From: Erysipelotrichaceae bacterium NK3D112
Lineage (GTDB): Bacteria > Bacillota_I > Bacilli_A > Erysipelotrichales > Erysipelotrichaceae
Length of the DNA stretch: 64,000 bases
Direction of reading: 5' to 3'
Assembly (NCBI GenBank): GCA_000701725.1
Contig: JNJQ01000006.1
Span: 62,001 to 126,000 of the forward strand
Below, piece after piece: positions 17,849 through 27,525 of this stretch. The notes beneath the pieces were generated by a model. That model was given only the letters and a program-made list of their open reading frames with translations, was not told where the DNA came from and ran no database searches. The position numbers were made by a program, and so were the translations under genes. Position 1 is the stretch's first letter. The number at the start of each line of letters is the position of its first letter.

Positions 17849-18112
17849 ATGAGCAGAATTGATTACAGGGAAGCGGTCCTGTTCCGCAAGAAAGAATACA
17901 ACCGCAACGGCTGGAACGAGCTGGTCATCAAAGCGTCCGATCTGATTGCATTAAGCGGTGAGAAGGATGTGCATGCGGTTTGCGAAGGCATGCTGAAGAA
18001 TATGCTGGAAGGCGACAGAATCGTGAACGGATCAGCCGATCATCCTTCAAAGGATCTCGAAATTGCCTATTATTGTGACAATCTGAGCGAAAGCCGCAGA
18101 CGGCTGTATTGA
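17849..18112 (+). CDS. Small soluble protein of unknown function in the hprK operon
   Basis: The protein has 87 residues. TAGGAGGT precedes the ATG and the gene is tightly packed between the Lgt-like/HAD fusion (8-bp gap) and the Cof HAD gene (1-bp gap), so it is a real operon member. The sequence is mixed alpha/beta in look, charged, with no membrane segment, no Cys pair and no motif that I recognise. Its context suggests a link to the phosphatases or HPr kinase beside it, but nothing in the sequence proves that. Confidence 0.65.
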   Translation: MSRIDYREAVLFRKKEYNRNGWNELVIKASDLIALSGEKDVHAVCEGMLKNMLEGDRIVNGSADHPSKDLEIAYYCDNLSESRRRLY

Positions 18113-18113
18113 T

Positions 18114-18884
18114 ATGAAAAAATATTTCTTCTTCGATATTGACGGAACTCTCACCAACATCCATACCGGAAAGCTTGTGGAAAGCGGACTGGAAACATTG
18201 AGAAAACTGGAAGAGAACGGTCACTTTGTGGCAATCGCCACTGGCAGGGCATATTACAAAACCGTCAAGGCTGCCCATGATGCAGGTGTGCACAACTTCG
18301 TGGCCAACGGCGGAGCGGCTCTGGTCATCAATGATCAGTTGGTCAAAAACAGTCCGCTGGACAGGGATAAGGCCCTTCAGGTGATTCATGAGGCGGACGA
18401 GCTCGGCTATGGAATCCTTGTGGCAGTCAATGACAGCATCGATGTTGTCATGCGTGATCACCGCTTTCTCGAACAATTCGGTGAAAGAAGGGAACCGACC
18501 AATTATATTTATCAGCCGGAAATGGAATATGATGATCTGAAAGATATCTACAAGATCTACATCTCCATTCCGGAGAGCGAGGAATACCGCCTGAAAAACA
18601 GGGATATCCTCGGTCATATCCGCATGGGTGCCGACTATTTCTGGTATCAGCACGATTCCAAGGATCAGGGCATCCGCGATATGATGGAATACCTTGGCGC
18701 TGACATCAAGGATGTCGTGGTCTTCGGTGACGGTGAAAATGATATGGTCATGTTCCGCAAGGAATGGACATCCATCGCCATGGGCAACGGAGACAAGCGC
18801 CTGCTTGAGCTGGCGGACTATATCACGGATGCGGCGGAAGATGACGGCATCCGCAACGCCTGCAAACATTACGGATGGATCTGA
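18114..18884 (+). CDS. Cof-type HAD-IIB family hydrolase
   Basis: The protein has 256 residues. Motif I is FFDIDGTLT (D8 and D10), the cap is of the C2 type, and motif IV is VFGDGENDMVMF. These are features of the Cof/YidA subfamily, which dephosphorylates sugar phosphates, flavin precursors and similar small molecules. The substrate cannot be read from the sequence. It starts one base after the stop of the small unknown gene and ends the hprK operon with a terminator. Two HAD phosphatases therefore sit in one HPr-kinase operon. Confidence 0.88.
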   Translation: MKKYFFFDIDGTLTNIHTGKLVESGLETLRKLEENGHFVAIATGRAYYKTVKAAHDAGVHNFVANGGAALVINDQLVKNSPLDRDKALQVIHEADELGYGILVAVNDSIDVVMRDHRFLEQFGERREPTNYIYQPEMEYDDLKDIYKIYISIPESEEYRLKNRDILGHIRMGADYFWYQHDSKDQGIRDMMEYLGADIKDVVVFGDGENDMVMFRKEWTSIAMGNGDKRLLELADYITDAAEDDGIRNACKHYGWI

Positions 18885-18911
18885 ACCGGTGAAAAACCAC
18901 CGGTTTTTTAA
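18884..18911 (+). terminator. Terminator of the hprK operon
   Basis: AACCGGTG (18884-18891) pairs with CACCGGTT (18898-18905), followed by TTTTT. The stem starts at the last base of the stop codon. Confidence 0.85.
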
Positions 18912-18948
18912 TTTCGTGAGGCTTTCACATATGGCACGCCCGGATGCG

Positions 18949-18977
18949 TTGTGATATGAAAGACACGATGATAAAAT
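18949..18977 (+). promoter_or_regulatory. Promoter of the rapZ operon
   Basis: TTGTGA (18949-18954), 17 bp, TAAAAT (18972-18977). Confidence 0.55.
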
Positions 18978-19005
18978 AGATAAATACGAAGAGAAGGTGA
19001 ACGTT

Positions 19006-19887
19006 ATGGCAAAGAACGTTATAGCAAAGAATAAACGCGTGATTCTCGTCAGCGGTATGAGCGGTGCGGGCAAATCCACTGCAACCAGGTTTCTTGAGGA
19101 TATGGGCTACCATGTCATTGATAACTTCCCGGTTCAGCTGGTCACCCTGCTTGTCGATATGATTGAGACAAGCACGGATCCCCGTTACAGCTATCTCGCG
19201 CTTTCCACAACCGCCCAGGACTTTGCGGCTTTCCTGCGCGGACTGAAAGGACAGAATATCGAGGTTCAGGTGCTGTTTCTTGAAGCCAGCGATTCCGTCC
19301 TTCTCCACAGATACAAGAGCACCAGGCGCATGCATCCGCTGCTGCTGATCAACACCGCAAACACCCTCGAGGAGGCGATCGCGGTCGAGCGGCAGATGTT
19401 TGCCAGAAATATCAACAACTCCTTTATCACCATTGACACTTCATTCCTGTCCGAAAAGGAATTCAGAAGGAAGATTGAACAGTATTTTTCCAAATCATCC
19501 GTTCCGACCTTTTCGCTTTCCTTTGTGTCATTCGGATACAAATTCGGCGTTCCGATGGATGCGGATCTGATGGTGGATGTCCGTTTCCTCCCGAACCCGT
19601 TCTGGGTTGTTGCTTTAAGACCGTTCTCCGGCAATGACAAGGAAGTCTATGACTATGTCATGGAAAAGCAGGAGACAAAAGAATTTCTTGACCGTCTGCT
19701 CGCCTTTACAGACTATGCCTTTGCGCAATATGTCAAAGAGGGCAAGAACCACTTCACGGTAGCGATCGGCTGCACCGGCGGACAGCACCGCAGTGTTGCC
19801 ATCACAAACTTCCTGTACGATCATTACAAGACACAGTACAACTGCTATAAGGAACACCGTGACGAGAAGGAGTGGATCCGTGAATAA
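19006..19887 (+). CDS. rapZ: RNase adapter/nucleotide-binding protein RapZ (YvcJ)
   Basis: The protein has 293 residues. The ATG at 19006 is preferred to GTG at 18997 because GAGAAGG lies 8 nt upstream. Walker A is GMSGAGKST (about 17-25). The C-terminal half holds GCTGGQHRSV, the family's conserved small-molecule binding patch. In Gram-negatives RapZ binds glucosamine-6-phosphate and targets a small RNA; in Bacillus YvcJ hydrolyses GTP and its role is less clear. It leads the conserved rapZ-yvcK-whiA cluster, overlapping yvcK by 8 bp. Confidence 0.95.
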   Translation: MAKNVIAKNKRVILVSGMSGAGKSTATRFLEDMGYHVIDNFPVQLVTLLVDMIETSTDPRYSYLALSTTAQDFAAFLRGLKGQNIEVQVLFLEASDSVLLHRYKSTRRMHPLLLINTANTLEEAIAVERQMFARNINNSFITIDTSFLSEKEFRRKIEQYFSKSSVPTFSLSFVSFGYKFGVPMDADLMVDVRFLPNPFWVVALRPFSGNDKEVYDYVMEKQETKEFLDRLLAFTDYAFAQYVKEGKNHFTVAIGCTGGQHRSVAITNFLYDHYKTQYNCYKEHRDEKEWIRE

Positions 19888-20833
19888 GCCGAAAAACGTC
19901 GTGATTATCGGCGGCGGCCACGGACAGTCCGCGATCTGCCGCGGAATCAAGAATATCGAAAACCTGAAAATCAGCGCCATTGTCACGGTGGCGGATGACG
20001 GCGGCAGCACCGGCCGGCTCAGAAAAAGGTTTCATATTCCCGCAATGGGCGATATCCGCAATGTTATGATCGCGCTGGCGGAGAGCGAATCCCTCATGGG
20101 CAATCTCATGGATTATCGCTTTGAGGATACGGATGGCGATGAGTCTGATGTCGGCGGACATAACCTCGGCAATCTGATTCTGACCGCTTTGACCCAGCAG
20201 TGCGGATCATTCATGGAAGCGGTGCAGACCATCGGCAAGGTTCTCAATGTCAAAGGCAATATCATTCCTGCCACAACCCAGGTGATCACCCTGTATGCGA
20301 TGATGGATGACGGTGTCATTGTCAAAGGGGAAGCGAACATTCCCGCCCGTCACAACCGTATCCGCAAGGTTTTTTACCAGGAGCCTGTGCACGCTGTGCC
20401 GGAAGCGGTGGCAGCTTTGAAAAATGCGGATCTGATCATCTACGGCATCGGATCCGTCTACACAAGCATTCTGCCCAATATCATCATTGATGAGATGAGA
20501 GATGCGCTCAATGCTTCAAAAGCGAAGAAAGTATACTTCTGCAATGCCATGACCCAGCCGGGAGAAACCGACGGCTTCTCGCTGGAAGACCATGTGGAAG
20601 CTCTGCAGAGCCATGGCGCGCCGGTGGATGAGGTTGTATTTGCCTCGGACAGCCTTCCGGAAAAACTGATTGCCAGGTATGCGGAAGAGGGAAGTATCCC
20701 GGTTATAGAAAATACATGCAGTCATTCTTATAAAGTGCGGCATGAAAATCTTCTGAATTTCAGCTCCAATCTGATCCGTCACGACTCTCTGAAAATCGAG
20801 CGGGCTGTGAGAAAGCTGGTGGAGGAACTTTAA
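19880..20833 (+). CDS. yvcK: YvcK/GlmR gluconeogenesis factor (CofD-like)
   Basis: The protein has 317 residues. It starts at GTG 19880, with AAGGAG 7 nt upstream, inside the end of rapZ. The fold is that of the CofD/YvcK family: GGGHGQS near residue 12 and VTVADDGGSTGRLR, an NDxx-type UDP-sugar binding loop. In Bacillus this protein binds UDP-GlcNAc and is needed for growth on gluconeogenic carbon and for peptidoglycan precursor supply. GGGHGQS differs from the common GGGTGLS. The stop codon overlaps the whiA start as TAATG. Confidence 0.92.
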   Translation: MNKPKNVVIIGGGHGQSAICRGIKNIENLKISAIVTVADDGGSTGRLRKRFHIPAMGDIRNVMIALAESESLMGNLMDYRFEDTDGDESDVGGHNLGNLILTALTQQCGSFMEAVQTIGKVLNVKGNIIPATTQVITLYAMMDDGVIVKGEANIPARHNRIRKVFYQEPVHAVPEAVAALKNADLIIYGIGSVYTSILPNIIIDEMRDALNASKAKKVYFCNAMTQPGETDGFSLEDHVEALQSHGAPVDEVVFASDSLPEKLIARYAEEGSIPVIENTCSHSYKVRHENLLNFSSNLIRHDSLKIERAVRKLVEEL

Positions 20834-21864
20834 TGTCATTTGCGTCAGATGTGAAAAATGAAGTTGCGTCGAAAGTGATGAGCGGCAACGATGCCAGAGC
20901 GGAACTGTCCGCCCTGATCCAGATGTGCTCCTCGCTTTCACTTTCCAGCACAAGAGGACTGACCCTTCTGGTCACGGTGGAAAACGCCGCGGTTGCCAGA
21001 AGAATCTATACCCTCGTCAGAGAACGGTACGAAACGGATATCGAGCTCTATGTCAAAAAGAAAATGAACCTGCGGAAAAACCGCATCTACGGTATGCGCA
21101 TTCTGACAGGAGCCTCCGAGATTCTCAAGGACCTCGGCATCTATTCCTCAAGAGGACTCAGGGAAGCACCTCTTGCAAAGATCGTGCAGACCGACAACAG
21201 TGCGCGGGCATATCTTGCCGGGGCATTTCTGGCCAGCGGAAGCGTGAATTCTCCCGATACCACGAGCTATCATCTTGAGATCACCGTGAACAATCCGGAA
21301 CATGCGGAATTTCTGATTTCGCTTCTGGAGCGCTTCGGTATCAGCGGCAAGCTGACAGCCCGCAGACAAAAATATATTGTGTATGTGAAAGCGGCCGAGA
21401 AGATCGCCGATTTTCTGAGAATCATCGAAGCCGATCAGGCTCTGCTGACATTCGAAAACGTGAGAATCTCACGTGATTTCCTCAATTCAATCACCCGTCT
21501 GAACAATATGGACGTGGCCAATGAAATGAAGACACAGGCAGCCGCGGGAGGCCAGATGGCGGATATCCAGATCCTTGAGGAAGCGGACAGGATTGACCGT
21601 CTGGATGCCAGACTCAGGGATGTGATTGAGCTGCGGAAGGAATTCCCCGAAGCCTCTTTGCAGGAACTTGCCGATATCTATGAGAAGCGTTCCGGAGTCA
21701 AGGTTTCAAAATCCGGAATCAAACACCGCTTTGTCAAAATCCATGAACTTGCCGAGCAGGTTCTGAACCAGAACAGGGAAATTGAGCAGCGCAGAAACAC
21801 CCCGCGCGGCTTAACAAACAGGAGAGATTATGATTGTAAAAGCCAATTCGGAACAGACAAATGA
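20833..21864 (+). CDS. whiA: WhiA family DNA-binding protein
   Basis: The protein has 343 residues. It has the WhiA layout: an N-terminal LAGLIDADG-homing-endonuclease-like region with AYLAGAFLASGSV, then a C-terminal helix-turn-helix including LQELADIYEKRSGVKVSKSGI. In actinomycetes it controls sporulation; in Bacillota it affects division and chromosome segregation. It is translationally coupled to yvcK (1-bp overlap). Its last 35 bases overlap the following acetyltransferase gene, which is a larger overlap than the others in this operon, so the last few residues may vary in relatives. Confidence 0.95.
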   Translation: MSFASDVKNEVASKVMSGNDARAELSALIQMCSSLSLSSTRGLTLLVTVENAAVARRIYTLVRERYETDIELYVKKKMNLRKNRIYGMRILTGASEILKDLGIYSSRGLREAPLAKIVQTDNSARAYLAGAFLASGSVNSPDTTSYHLEITVNNPEHAEFLISLLERFGISGKLTARRQKYIVYVKAAEKIADFLRIIEADQALLTFENVRISRDFLNSITRLNNMDVANEMKTQAAAGGQMADIQILEEADRIDRLDARLRDVIELRKEFPEASLQELADIYEKRSGVKVSKSGIKHRFVKIHELAEQVLNQNREIEQRRNTPRGLTNRRDYDCKSQFGTDK

Positions 21865-22744
21865 AATCAGGAAGCTCTGGCTGACCTGCTTTCCCAAGGA
21901 AGATCCGCGATATATCGATTATTATTTCAAAAACATCTACACACCGGAAAACTGCTATGTCAATGTGGTGGACAACAAAGTTGTTTCCGCTCTGATGCGC
22001 AATCCGCATGCGCTCATGTTCAACGGCCGTGTTCTGCAGGCCTCGATGATCATCGGCGTGGCAACTCTTCCCCAATACAGAAAAAAGGGATATATGAAAG
22101 AACTCATGAATGTCGTTCTGGATGCCTGCGAACACAGTGAGCTGATCACCATGATCCAGGCGGAGGATCCGGCGATTTATGAGCAGTTCGGCTTCCGCAC
22201 CGTTTACCGCAGACAGGATTATACGATTGAAAGAAAAGACGTCAAACGGATCACGAATTTCGGCTGTGCCTATGAGCCGACCCCGATCGATCTGCTCAAG
22301 GTCTATTCCGCCTTCATCCGCAGATTCAACGGTTTCTATCCCCGTGATCTGGAATATTTCAAGAGATACAAGAAGGAGATCACCGCGGTCGGCGGCAAGA
22401 TCGTCGCCTATTATGATTCCAAGGATCAGATCCGCGGTTATGCGGTGATGATTCCGCAGGGAAATGAACTCAGAGTGGAAGAGATTGTATATCTGGATTC
22501 CATGTCTCTGGTGAAGCTGTGCAATGCGGCGCTGCAGGAGAGAAGGATTGTCCACCTGCTCGTTTCGGAAGCGGAGAATCTTTCCCTTGTCTTCCCCGAA
22601 GCCCGTCACAAGACATACGGATCCACGATGTGCAGACTCAACGACGCGAATCTGTTCATGCGTGTATACAACCGCCGTGTCATCACTGTGGAGGATGCCT
22701 TCGGGATCAGCCGCAGACCTTTGAATCTCAATGAATTCGCCTGA
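21830..22744 (+). CDS. Eis-like GNAT N-acetyltransferase
   Basis: The protein has 304 residues. The N-terminal half is a GNAT domain with the acetyl-CoA loop in GVATLPQYRKKGYM (RxxGxM pattern) followed by EQFGFR; a second GNAT-like half and a C-terminal domain follow, as in the Eis/DUF4081 group. A CAGGAGA site precedes the ATG, which lies within whiA. Acetylation substrate is unknown; Eis relatives modify amines including aminoglycosides. Placed last in the rapZ-yvcK-whiA operon. Confidence 0.8.
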   Translation: MIVKANSEQTNEIRKLWLTCFPKEDPRYIDYYFKNIYTPENCYVNVVDNKVVSALMRNPHALMFNGRVLQASMIIGVATLPQYRKKGYMKELMNVVLDACEHSELITMIQAEDPAIYEQFGFRTVYRRQDYTIERKDVKRITNFGCAYEPTPIDLLKVYSAFIRRFNGFYPRDLEYFKRYKKEITAVGGKIVAYYDSKDQIRGYAVMIPQGNELRVEEIVYLDSMSLVKLCNAALQERRIVHLLVSEAENLSLVFPEARHKTYGSTMCRLNDANLFMRVYNRRVITVEDAFGISRRPLNLNEFA

Positions 22745-22767
22745 TTTTAAACGATCACCGTCTGTCT

Positions 22768-22795
22768 AAGGAGGAGCGGATGTTTCCTCCTTTTC
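22768..22795 (+). terminator. Terminator of the rapZ-yvcK-whiA operon
   Basis: AAGGAGGA (22768-22775) pairs with TCCTCCTT (22785-22792), then TTC. The region 22796-22977 between it and the gapA promoter holds nothing else that I can identify. Confidence 0.7.
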
Positions 22796-22977
22796 TGATG
22801 CTGTTATTCATATAAGAAACAGTTTTTACACATGCATGGTCATATTTTTTTCCGTGGTAATCACTGACAGTATGAGCATTGAAAAGTATTTGTGAATATT
22901 TGGACTTCCTACAAAAAATGTCATGTGAAAACAATGTAAAAACCGTCCTAAAAAGAGCAGGAAGGCCTTGATCACAA

Positions 22978-23007
22978 TTGACTTATGGGCATGTAAAATC
23001 ATATAAT
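22978..23007 (+). promoter_or_regulatory. Promoter of gapA
   Basis: TTGACT (22978-22983), 18 bp, TATAAT (23002-23007). No clear cre site was found. Confidence 0.7.
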
Positions 23008-23042
23008 TTCAATAGCAACATAAGGAGGTCTATAAAGACAAT

Positions 23043-24083
23043 ATGACAGATGTAAGAGTTGCAATTAATGGTTTCGGCCGTATCGGCCGTCTTGCTTTCA
23101 GACAGATGTTCGGTGCAGAAGGCTATGAAGTCGTCGCTATCAACGACCTGACAAAGCCTTCCATGCTGGCTCACCTGCTGAAGTATGACACAGCTCAGGG
23201 CGGCTACTGTGGAAAGATCGGTGAAAACCTCCACACAGTTTCAGCTGATGATGAAGCTAACACAATTACAGTTGATGGCAAGACACTGCAGATCTACAAG
23301 GAAGCAGATGCCAACAACCTGCCTTGGGGCGAACTGAAGATCGACGTTGTTCTCGAGTGCACAGGCTTCTACACAAGCAAGGCTAAGGCTTCTGCTCACA
23401 TCAACGCAGGCGCTCGTAAGGTTGTCATTTCCGCTCCTGCAGGAAACGACCTGCCGACAATCGTTTACAATGTTAACCATGAAACACTGACAGCTGAAGA
23501 CACAGTCATCTCCGCAGCTTCATGCACAACAAACTGCCTCGCTCCGATGACAAAGGCTCTGAACGACTATGCTCCGATTCAGTCCGGTATCATGACAACT
23601 GTTCATGCTTACACAGGCGACCAGATGATTCTCGACGGCCCGCAGAGAAAGGGTGACGTTCAGAGAGCAAGAGCTGGTGCAGCTAACATCGTTCCGAACA
23701 GCACAGGTGCTGCTAAGGCTATCGGTCTCGTAATCCCTGAACTCAACGGCAAGCTCATTGGCGCAGCTCAGAGAGTTCCGACTCCTACAGGATCCACAAC
23801 AATTCTCCATGCAGTCGTTAAGGGCGAAGACGTTACTGTTGAAGGCATCAACGCTGCTATGAAGGCACAGGCTAACGAGTCCTTCGGTTACACAACTGAG
23901 AAGCTCGTTTCCTCCGACATCATCGGTATGAAGTATGGTTCACTCTTCGATGCCAACCAGACAATGGTTTCCAAGATCGCTGACGGCGAATACCTGGTTC
24001 AGGTTGTTTCCTGGTATGACAACGAGAACTCCTACACATCCCAGATGGTTCGTACAATCAAGTACTTCTCCAACGTTAAGTAA
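23043..24083 (+). CDS. gapA: Glyceraldehyde-3-phosphate dehydrogenase, type I
   Basis: The protein has 346 residues. It oxidises glyceraldehyde-3-phosphate with NAD and phosphate in glycolysis. The Rossmann start is [11 protein letters not shown], and the catalytic Cys161 lies in [15 protein letters not shown] near the end is typical. The AAGGAGGT ribosome site is 13 nt from the ATG, longer than usual. Codon use differs from the neighbours: threonine is almost always ACA, alanine often GCT, as in tuf and unlike the GC-rich third positions around it. This fits very high expression. It is monocistronic, with a strong promoter and terminator. Confidence 0.98.
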   Translation: MTDVRVAINGFGRIGRLAFRQMFGAEGYEVVAINDLTKPSMLAHLLKYDTAQGGYCGKIGENLHTVSADDEANTITVDGKTLQIYKEADANNLPWGELKIDVVLECTGFYTSKAKASAHINAGARKVVISAPAGNDLPTIVYNVNHETLTAEDTVISAASCTTNCLAPMTKALNDYAPIQSGIMTTVHAYTGDQMILDGPQRKGDVQRARAGAANIVPNSTGAAKAIGLVIPELNGKLIGAAQRVPTPTGSTTILHAVVKGEDVTVEGINAAMKAQANESFGYTTEKLVSSDIIGMKYGSLFDANQTMVSKIADGEYLVQVVSWYDNENSYTSQMVRTIKYFSNVK

Positions 24084-24100
24084 GAGTTACTGATCATTCG

Positions 24101-24132
24101 AAAAGAGTCATGCAGTGCATGGCTCTTTTTTT
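24101..24132 (+). terminator. Terminator after gapA
   Basis: An 11-bp stem (24103-24113 with 24117-24127), 3-nt loop, long T-tract. Confidence 0.9.
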
Positions 24133-24147
24133 GACGTTTCGGGCATA

Positions 24148-24175
24148 AGAAAATCCCGCCGTTTCTGACGGGATT
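24148..24175 (-). terminator. Terminator of the propeller/SpoIIE gene
   Basis: AATCCCG (24152-24158) with CGGGATT (24169-24175), followed on the minus strand by TTTTC. Confidence 0.7.
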
Positions 24176-24178
24176 GTT

Positions 24179-27100
24179 TTAATGCTTACCTTTGTATTCC
24201 AGACACAGCATGGTCAGATCGTCGAACTGCTCGGCGTCTTTGACAAAGTCATTGACCGCTTCATTGACATTGGCGAGGATCTGCTCCGGTGATGCTTCGG
24301 GATCCTTGTTCAGCGCCTTGAGCAGGTTGTCATTCTGGAACATGGCGTTCTGCGCGTTGGTGGCTTCGGGAACACCGTCGGTATAGACGAAGATCCTGTC
24401 ACCCGGTTCCAGCTGAACCTCATATTCCTTATATCTGACGCCCTTCATTCCGCCGATCACGAATCCGTGCTTATCCTTTAACATGGAGAACTGACCGTTC
24501 TTCATGATGTACGGATATTCATGGCCGGCGTTGGCAGCGGTGAGCTTTCCGGTGCTGATTTCCAGAATGCCCAGCCATACCGTGACAAACATCTCGATCG
24601 GGTTGTTGTCGCTCAGCGTCTCGTTGGCATTGCTGAGGATCTCAGCAGGGGAGATGCCGGTGTTTGCATAACTTTGCACAATGATCTTGGACATCATCAT
24701 AAACAGCGCAGCCGGAATGCCCTTGCCGGAGACATCCGCGATGACCAGACACAGATGATCATCATCGATCAGGAAGTAATCATAGAAGTCGCCGCCGACT
24801 TCTCTTGCCGGATTCATGAGTGCGTAGATATTGAACTCATTGCGGTCGGGGTAAGGCGGGAACTGATGCGGCAGCAGACTCTGCTGAATGCCGCTGGCCG
24901 TATCAAGCTCTGACTTGATCCTCTCTTTTTCCGATTCCTCGCGGTGTTTCTTTTCCAGTCTTGCGACCGTGTAGCGCACATACGAATTCACACCGGCAAT
25001 GATCATACCCAGCATGCCGAGACCGAAAACGATATAGAACCAGATGTTTTCGGTGAACGATTTGGTCTTGGTGATGCGTATGGACATGACTTTGTTGCCG
25101 CCGCCCATCTGATCAATCATCTGAATGACAAAGCTGTAATCCCCGCCGCTCAGGTTGGTATAGGTGATGGGACCGAGCTCACTGCGTTTGACCGTGATGA
25201 AGCGGTTGTCGAAGCCTTTGAGGCGGTATGTGACCTGCGGGTCCATCAGGGAATAGTTGAACACATGGGGATGAATCACGAGCTTGCGCACGGATGAATC
25301 AACCGTGAAGCCGCCGTCCGCATCCGGATAAATGCGTTTTTCATCCGCGTCGATAAACGGAACAGAAGCCTTCAGGTTTGAGATGTTGACATAAGGTGTG
25401 TTGATATTCACACGTGCAACACCGGTGGAGCCGGCGATGTAGAGATCGCCTTCTTCTGTAAGGTGGCTGTATGAGTTGGCGGTGGCGATGCATGGCAGAC
25501 CGTTGGAGATACCGTAATACATCGGGTTGATGGCCTTGCCGTTAAGAAGGGATGTGGCGGAAGCGACATAGATGCCGTTACTGGAAAGAATCCACATCAT
25601 GTCATCTTTGTTCCGGTATATATCAAAGTTGTTTGAATAAGGGAATGTCGAGACGGTATGCAGCTCATAATCGGAAGACAGCCATGCCAGGGAGTTTCCG
25701 GTAACCACCCAGTAGACATCATGCAGCTCATCGTATTTGATCCGCATGACTGCTTCGGAGGTGAGACCTTCCGCTGCGCCGATGTGTCTGGCTGTTCCGT
25801 CCTGGCTCAGGATGAAGATTCCTCCGCCGTCGGAACCGAGCAGGATATCTCCGTTTTTACCGGTTTCAACACTCAGTGTTTCTGTATTGGTGATGCCGTT
25901 TTCCTCGTTGTATCCGGCAATGACCTTTCCGTCTTTGATCACATTGACGCCGCCTGTCACTGCAACGATATAAGAGCCGTCATCCCGTTCAACCACGCGG
26001 CGGGTATTGTTGGAATAAAGACCGTCCTCGTCGGAATAGATTGTCACTTCGCCATGGTCATAACAGACCGTGCCAAGCAGACGCCAGCAGCTGAACCAGA
26101 GCCGGTCTTTGCTGTCTTTCATGATGGAGCGGATGCGCACATTGTGGAAAATATTGAGCAGGTTCACAGGCAAATCCGAATACAGTGTGCCATTTGCGAA
26201 TGCGGCCTTTGAGACCGGGATTGTTTCCGCCAGCGAGCCGTCACTGTTCAGCACGATCAGACCGGTGTCCGTGGCGATGAAGAGCTGATCATCCAGAATG
26301 CAGGTGGCGTTGACCACGCCGGTTTCCAGATTGTATTTGGCGTTGATATCGGAGAACTGGTTCGGGCAGATTTTCATGACACCCTGGCGGGTGGAGGCGA
26401 ACCAGAGATTTCCCTCATAGTCGTTGGTGACTTTACAGATGGAGTTGTTCATCGGCACATTCTCAAGCACATGAACAGTACCGTTATCCATGATGCCGAT
26501 GCCGTTTCTGCAGCAGAACCAGAGCCGGTTGTTGATGTAATTGATCGAAAGCACCTGATAAAGAGGACCGAGGTTAACCAATTCGTACGAATTGTCTGTG
26601 TTTTCAATTTCCTTGTGCAGCATGATTCCGGTATCTGTTTCGCAATAGATATAGCCGGGCTTTTCTGGATCCGGATAAAGCGCTGTGATACTTCCGATTC
26701 TGTTATTTTCATGGCTGAGGAAATTGCAGACTTTTCCGTTTTCCAGAACAAATCCGTCACCGGCATTGGTGATGCCGTAAATCTTTCCGTCCTTGCCGGG
26801 GTAGAGCGCCTGGATGAATGCTTTGTCAAGGCCGGGATCGTCCATGAGCGTGGCGTTGAAGTCCTGATCCAGAACGGTCAGTCCGCCGGTTGTGCCGATA
26901 TAGATTCTTCCTTCTTTATCTTCCGTGATTGCTCTGACGGAGGCGGAACCGAGTCCGTCCGCGGGTTTCCATTGACGCAGATAATCATCTTTCATCAGGA
27001 AGAGGCCGCTTTCGTTTGTGCCGATCCAAAGACGCCCCTTGGAATCGTTGTGCAGACATTTCACGCTGGTGATGCCGGATGTGGAATCCATTCTTTCGAA

Positions 27101-27418
27101 TGTGTTGCCGTCATAGCGGACCAGACCCGCATAGCTGCCGATCCATAAAAAGCCGTCATCCGACTGGACGATATCATTTGCCTCGGAAGTGGGCAGGCCG
27201 TTGGAGTTGTCATAAAGCGTTGCGGAGAAACCGTCTTTGTAGCCGATCAGCTCACTGGTCAGCTGAGTGTTCTGGGTGTTTCCTTCCTCGATTTCCCAAT
27301 CGTCCGCGTGAACAACTGAGACGCATTGTGAAAACAGGACGCATAAAAGGCTCATGCACAGAATCAATCCGGCAAGCTTTGTTCCTCTGCTCCTGTCTTT
27401 TCTGAAAAATGTGTTCAT
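24179..27418 (-). CDS. Two-component-type propeller sensor with SpoIIE/RsbU phosphatase output
   Basis: The protein has 1079 residues from the ATG at 27418; a longer frame to 27466 exists, but this start gives a proper signal peptide (about 1-39). Next come repeated Reg_prop blades (motifs like DGFLWIGSYAG, KGRLWIGTNESG, EGNLWFAS) forming an outer beta-propeller to about residue 670, a Y_Y_Y-type domain, one membrane segment near 785-805, a short coiled coil, and a PP2C-like SpoIIE domain with GGDFYDYF and ADVSGKG. Histidine kinase and HTH parts usual for this architecture are absent. It should sense an outside ligand and dephosphorylate a cytoplasmic Ser/Thr target such as an anti-sigma antagonist. 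No such partner is in this window. Confidence 0.88.
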   Translation of the reverse strand: MNTFFRKDRSRGTKLAGLILCMSLLCVLFSQCVSVVHADDWEIEEGNTQNTQLTSELIGYKDGFSATLYDNSNGLPTSEANDIVQSDDGFLWIGSYAGLVRYDGNTFERMDSTSGITSVKCLHNDSKGRLWIGTNESGLFLMKDDYLRQWKPADGLGSASVRAITEDKEGRIYIGTTGGLTVLDQDFNATLMDDPGLDKAFIQALYPGKDGKIYGITNAGDGFVLENGKVCNFLSHENNRIGSITALYPDPEKPGYIYCETDTGIMLHKEIENTDNSYELVNLGPLYQVLSINYINNRLWFCCRNGIGIMDNGTVHVLENVPMNNSICKVTNDYEGNLWFASTRQGVMKICPNQFSDINAKYNLETGVVNATCILDDQLFIATDTGLIVLNSDGSLAETIPVSKAAFANGTLYSDLPVNLLNIFHNVRIRSIMKDSKDRLWFSCWRLLGTVCYDHGEVTIYSDEDGLYSNNTRRVVERDDGSYIVAVTGGVNVIKDGKVIAGYNEENGITNTETLSVETGKNGDILLGSDGGGIFILSQDGTARHIGAAEGLTSEAVMRIKYDELHDVYWVVTGNSLAWLSSDYELHTVSTFPYSNNFDIYRNKDDMMWILSSNGIYVASATSLLNGKAINPMYYGISNGLPCIATANSYSHLTEEGDLYIAGSTGVARVNINTPYVNISNLKASVPFIDADEKRIYPDADGGFTVDSSVRKLVIHPHVFNYSLMDPQVTYRLKGFDNRFITVKRSELGPITYTNLSGGDYSFVIQMIDQMGGGNKVMSIRITKTKSFTENIWFYIVFGLGMLGMIIAGVNSYVRYTVARLEKKHREESEKERIKSELDTASGIQQSLLPHQFPPYPDRNEFNIYALMNPAREVGGDFYDYFLIDDDHLCLVIADVSGKGIPAALFMMMSKIIVQSYANTGISPAEILSNANETLSDNNPIEMFVTVWLGILEISTGKLTAANAGHEYPYIMKNGQFSMLKDKHGFVIGGMKGVRYKEYEVQLEPGDRIFVYTDGVPEATNAQNAMFQNDNLLKALNKDPEASPEQILANVNEAVNDFVKDAEQFDDLTMLCLEYKGKH

Positions 27419-27525
27419 AATGCTCTTTCTGTCTCTGATGATTTTTAATATCATATCGTCTGGCACCGATATTTTAAACTGTTTTTACCGCCGAAGTTAT
27501 TAACAAGAGAAACCGGAAATCATCT

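Noticed and set aside
27419-27466. Longer N-terminus for the propeller/SpoIIE protein
   Set aside because: The signal peptide starts properly at 27418, and the added residues have no better ribosome site.
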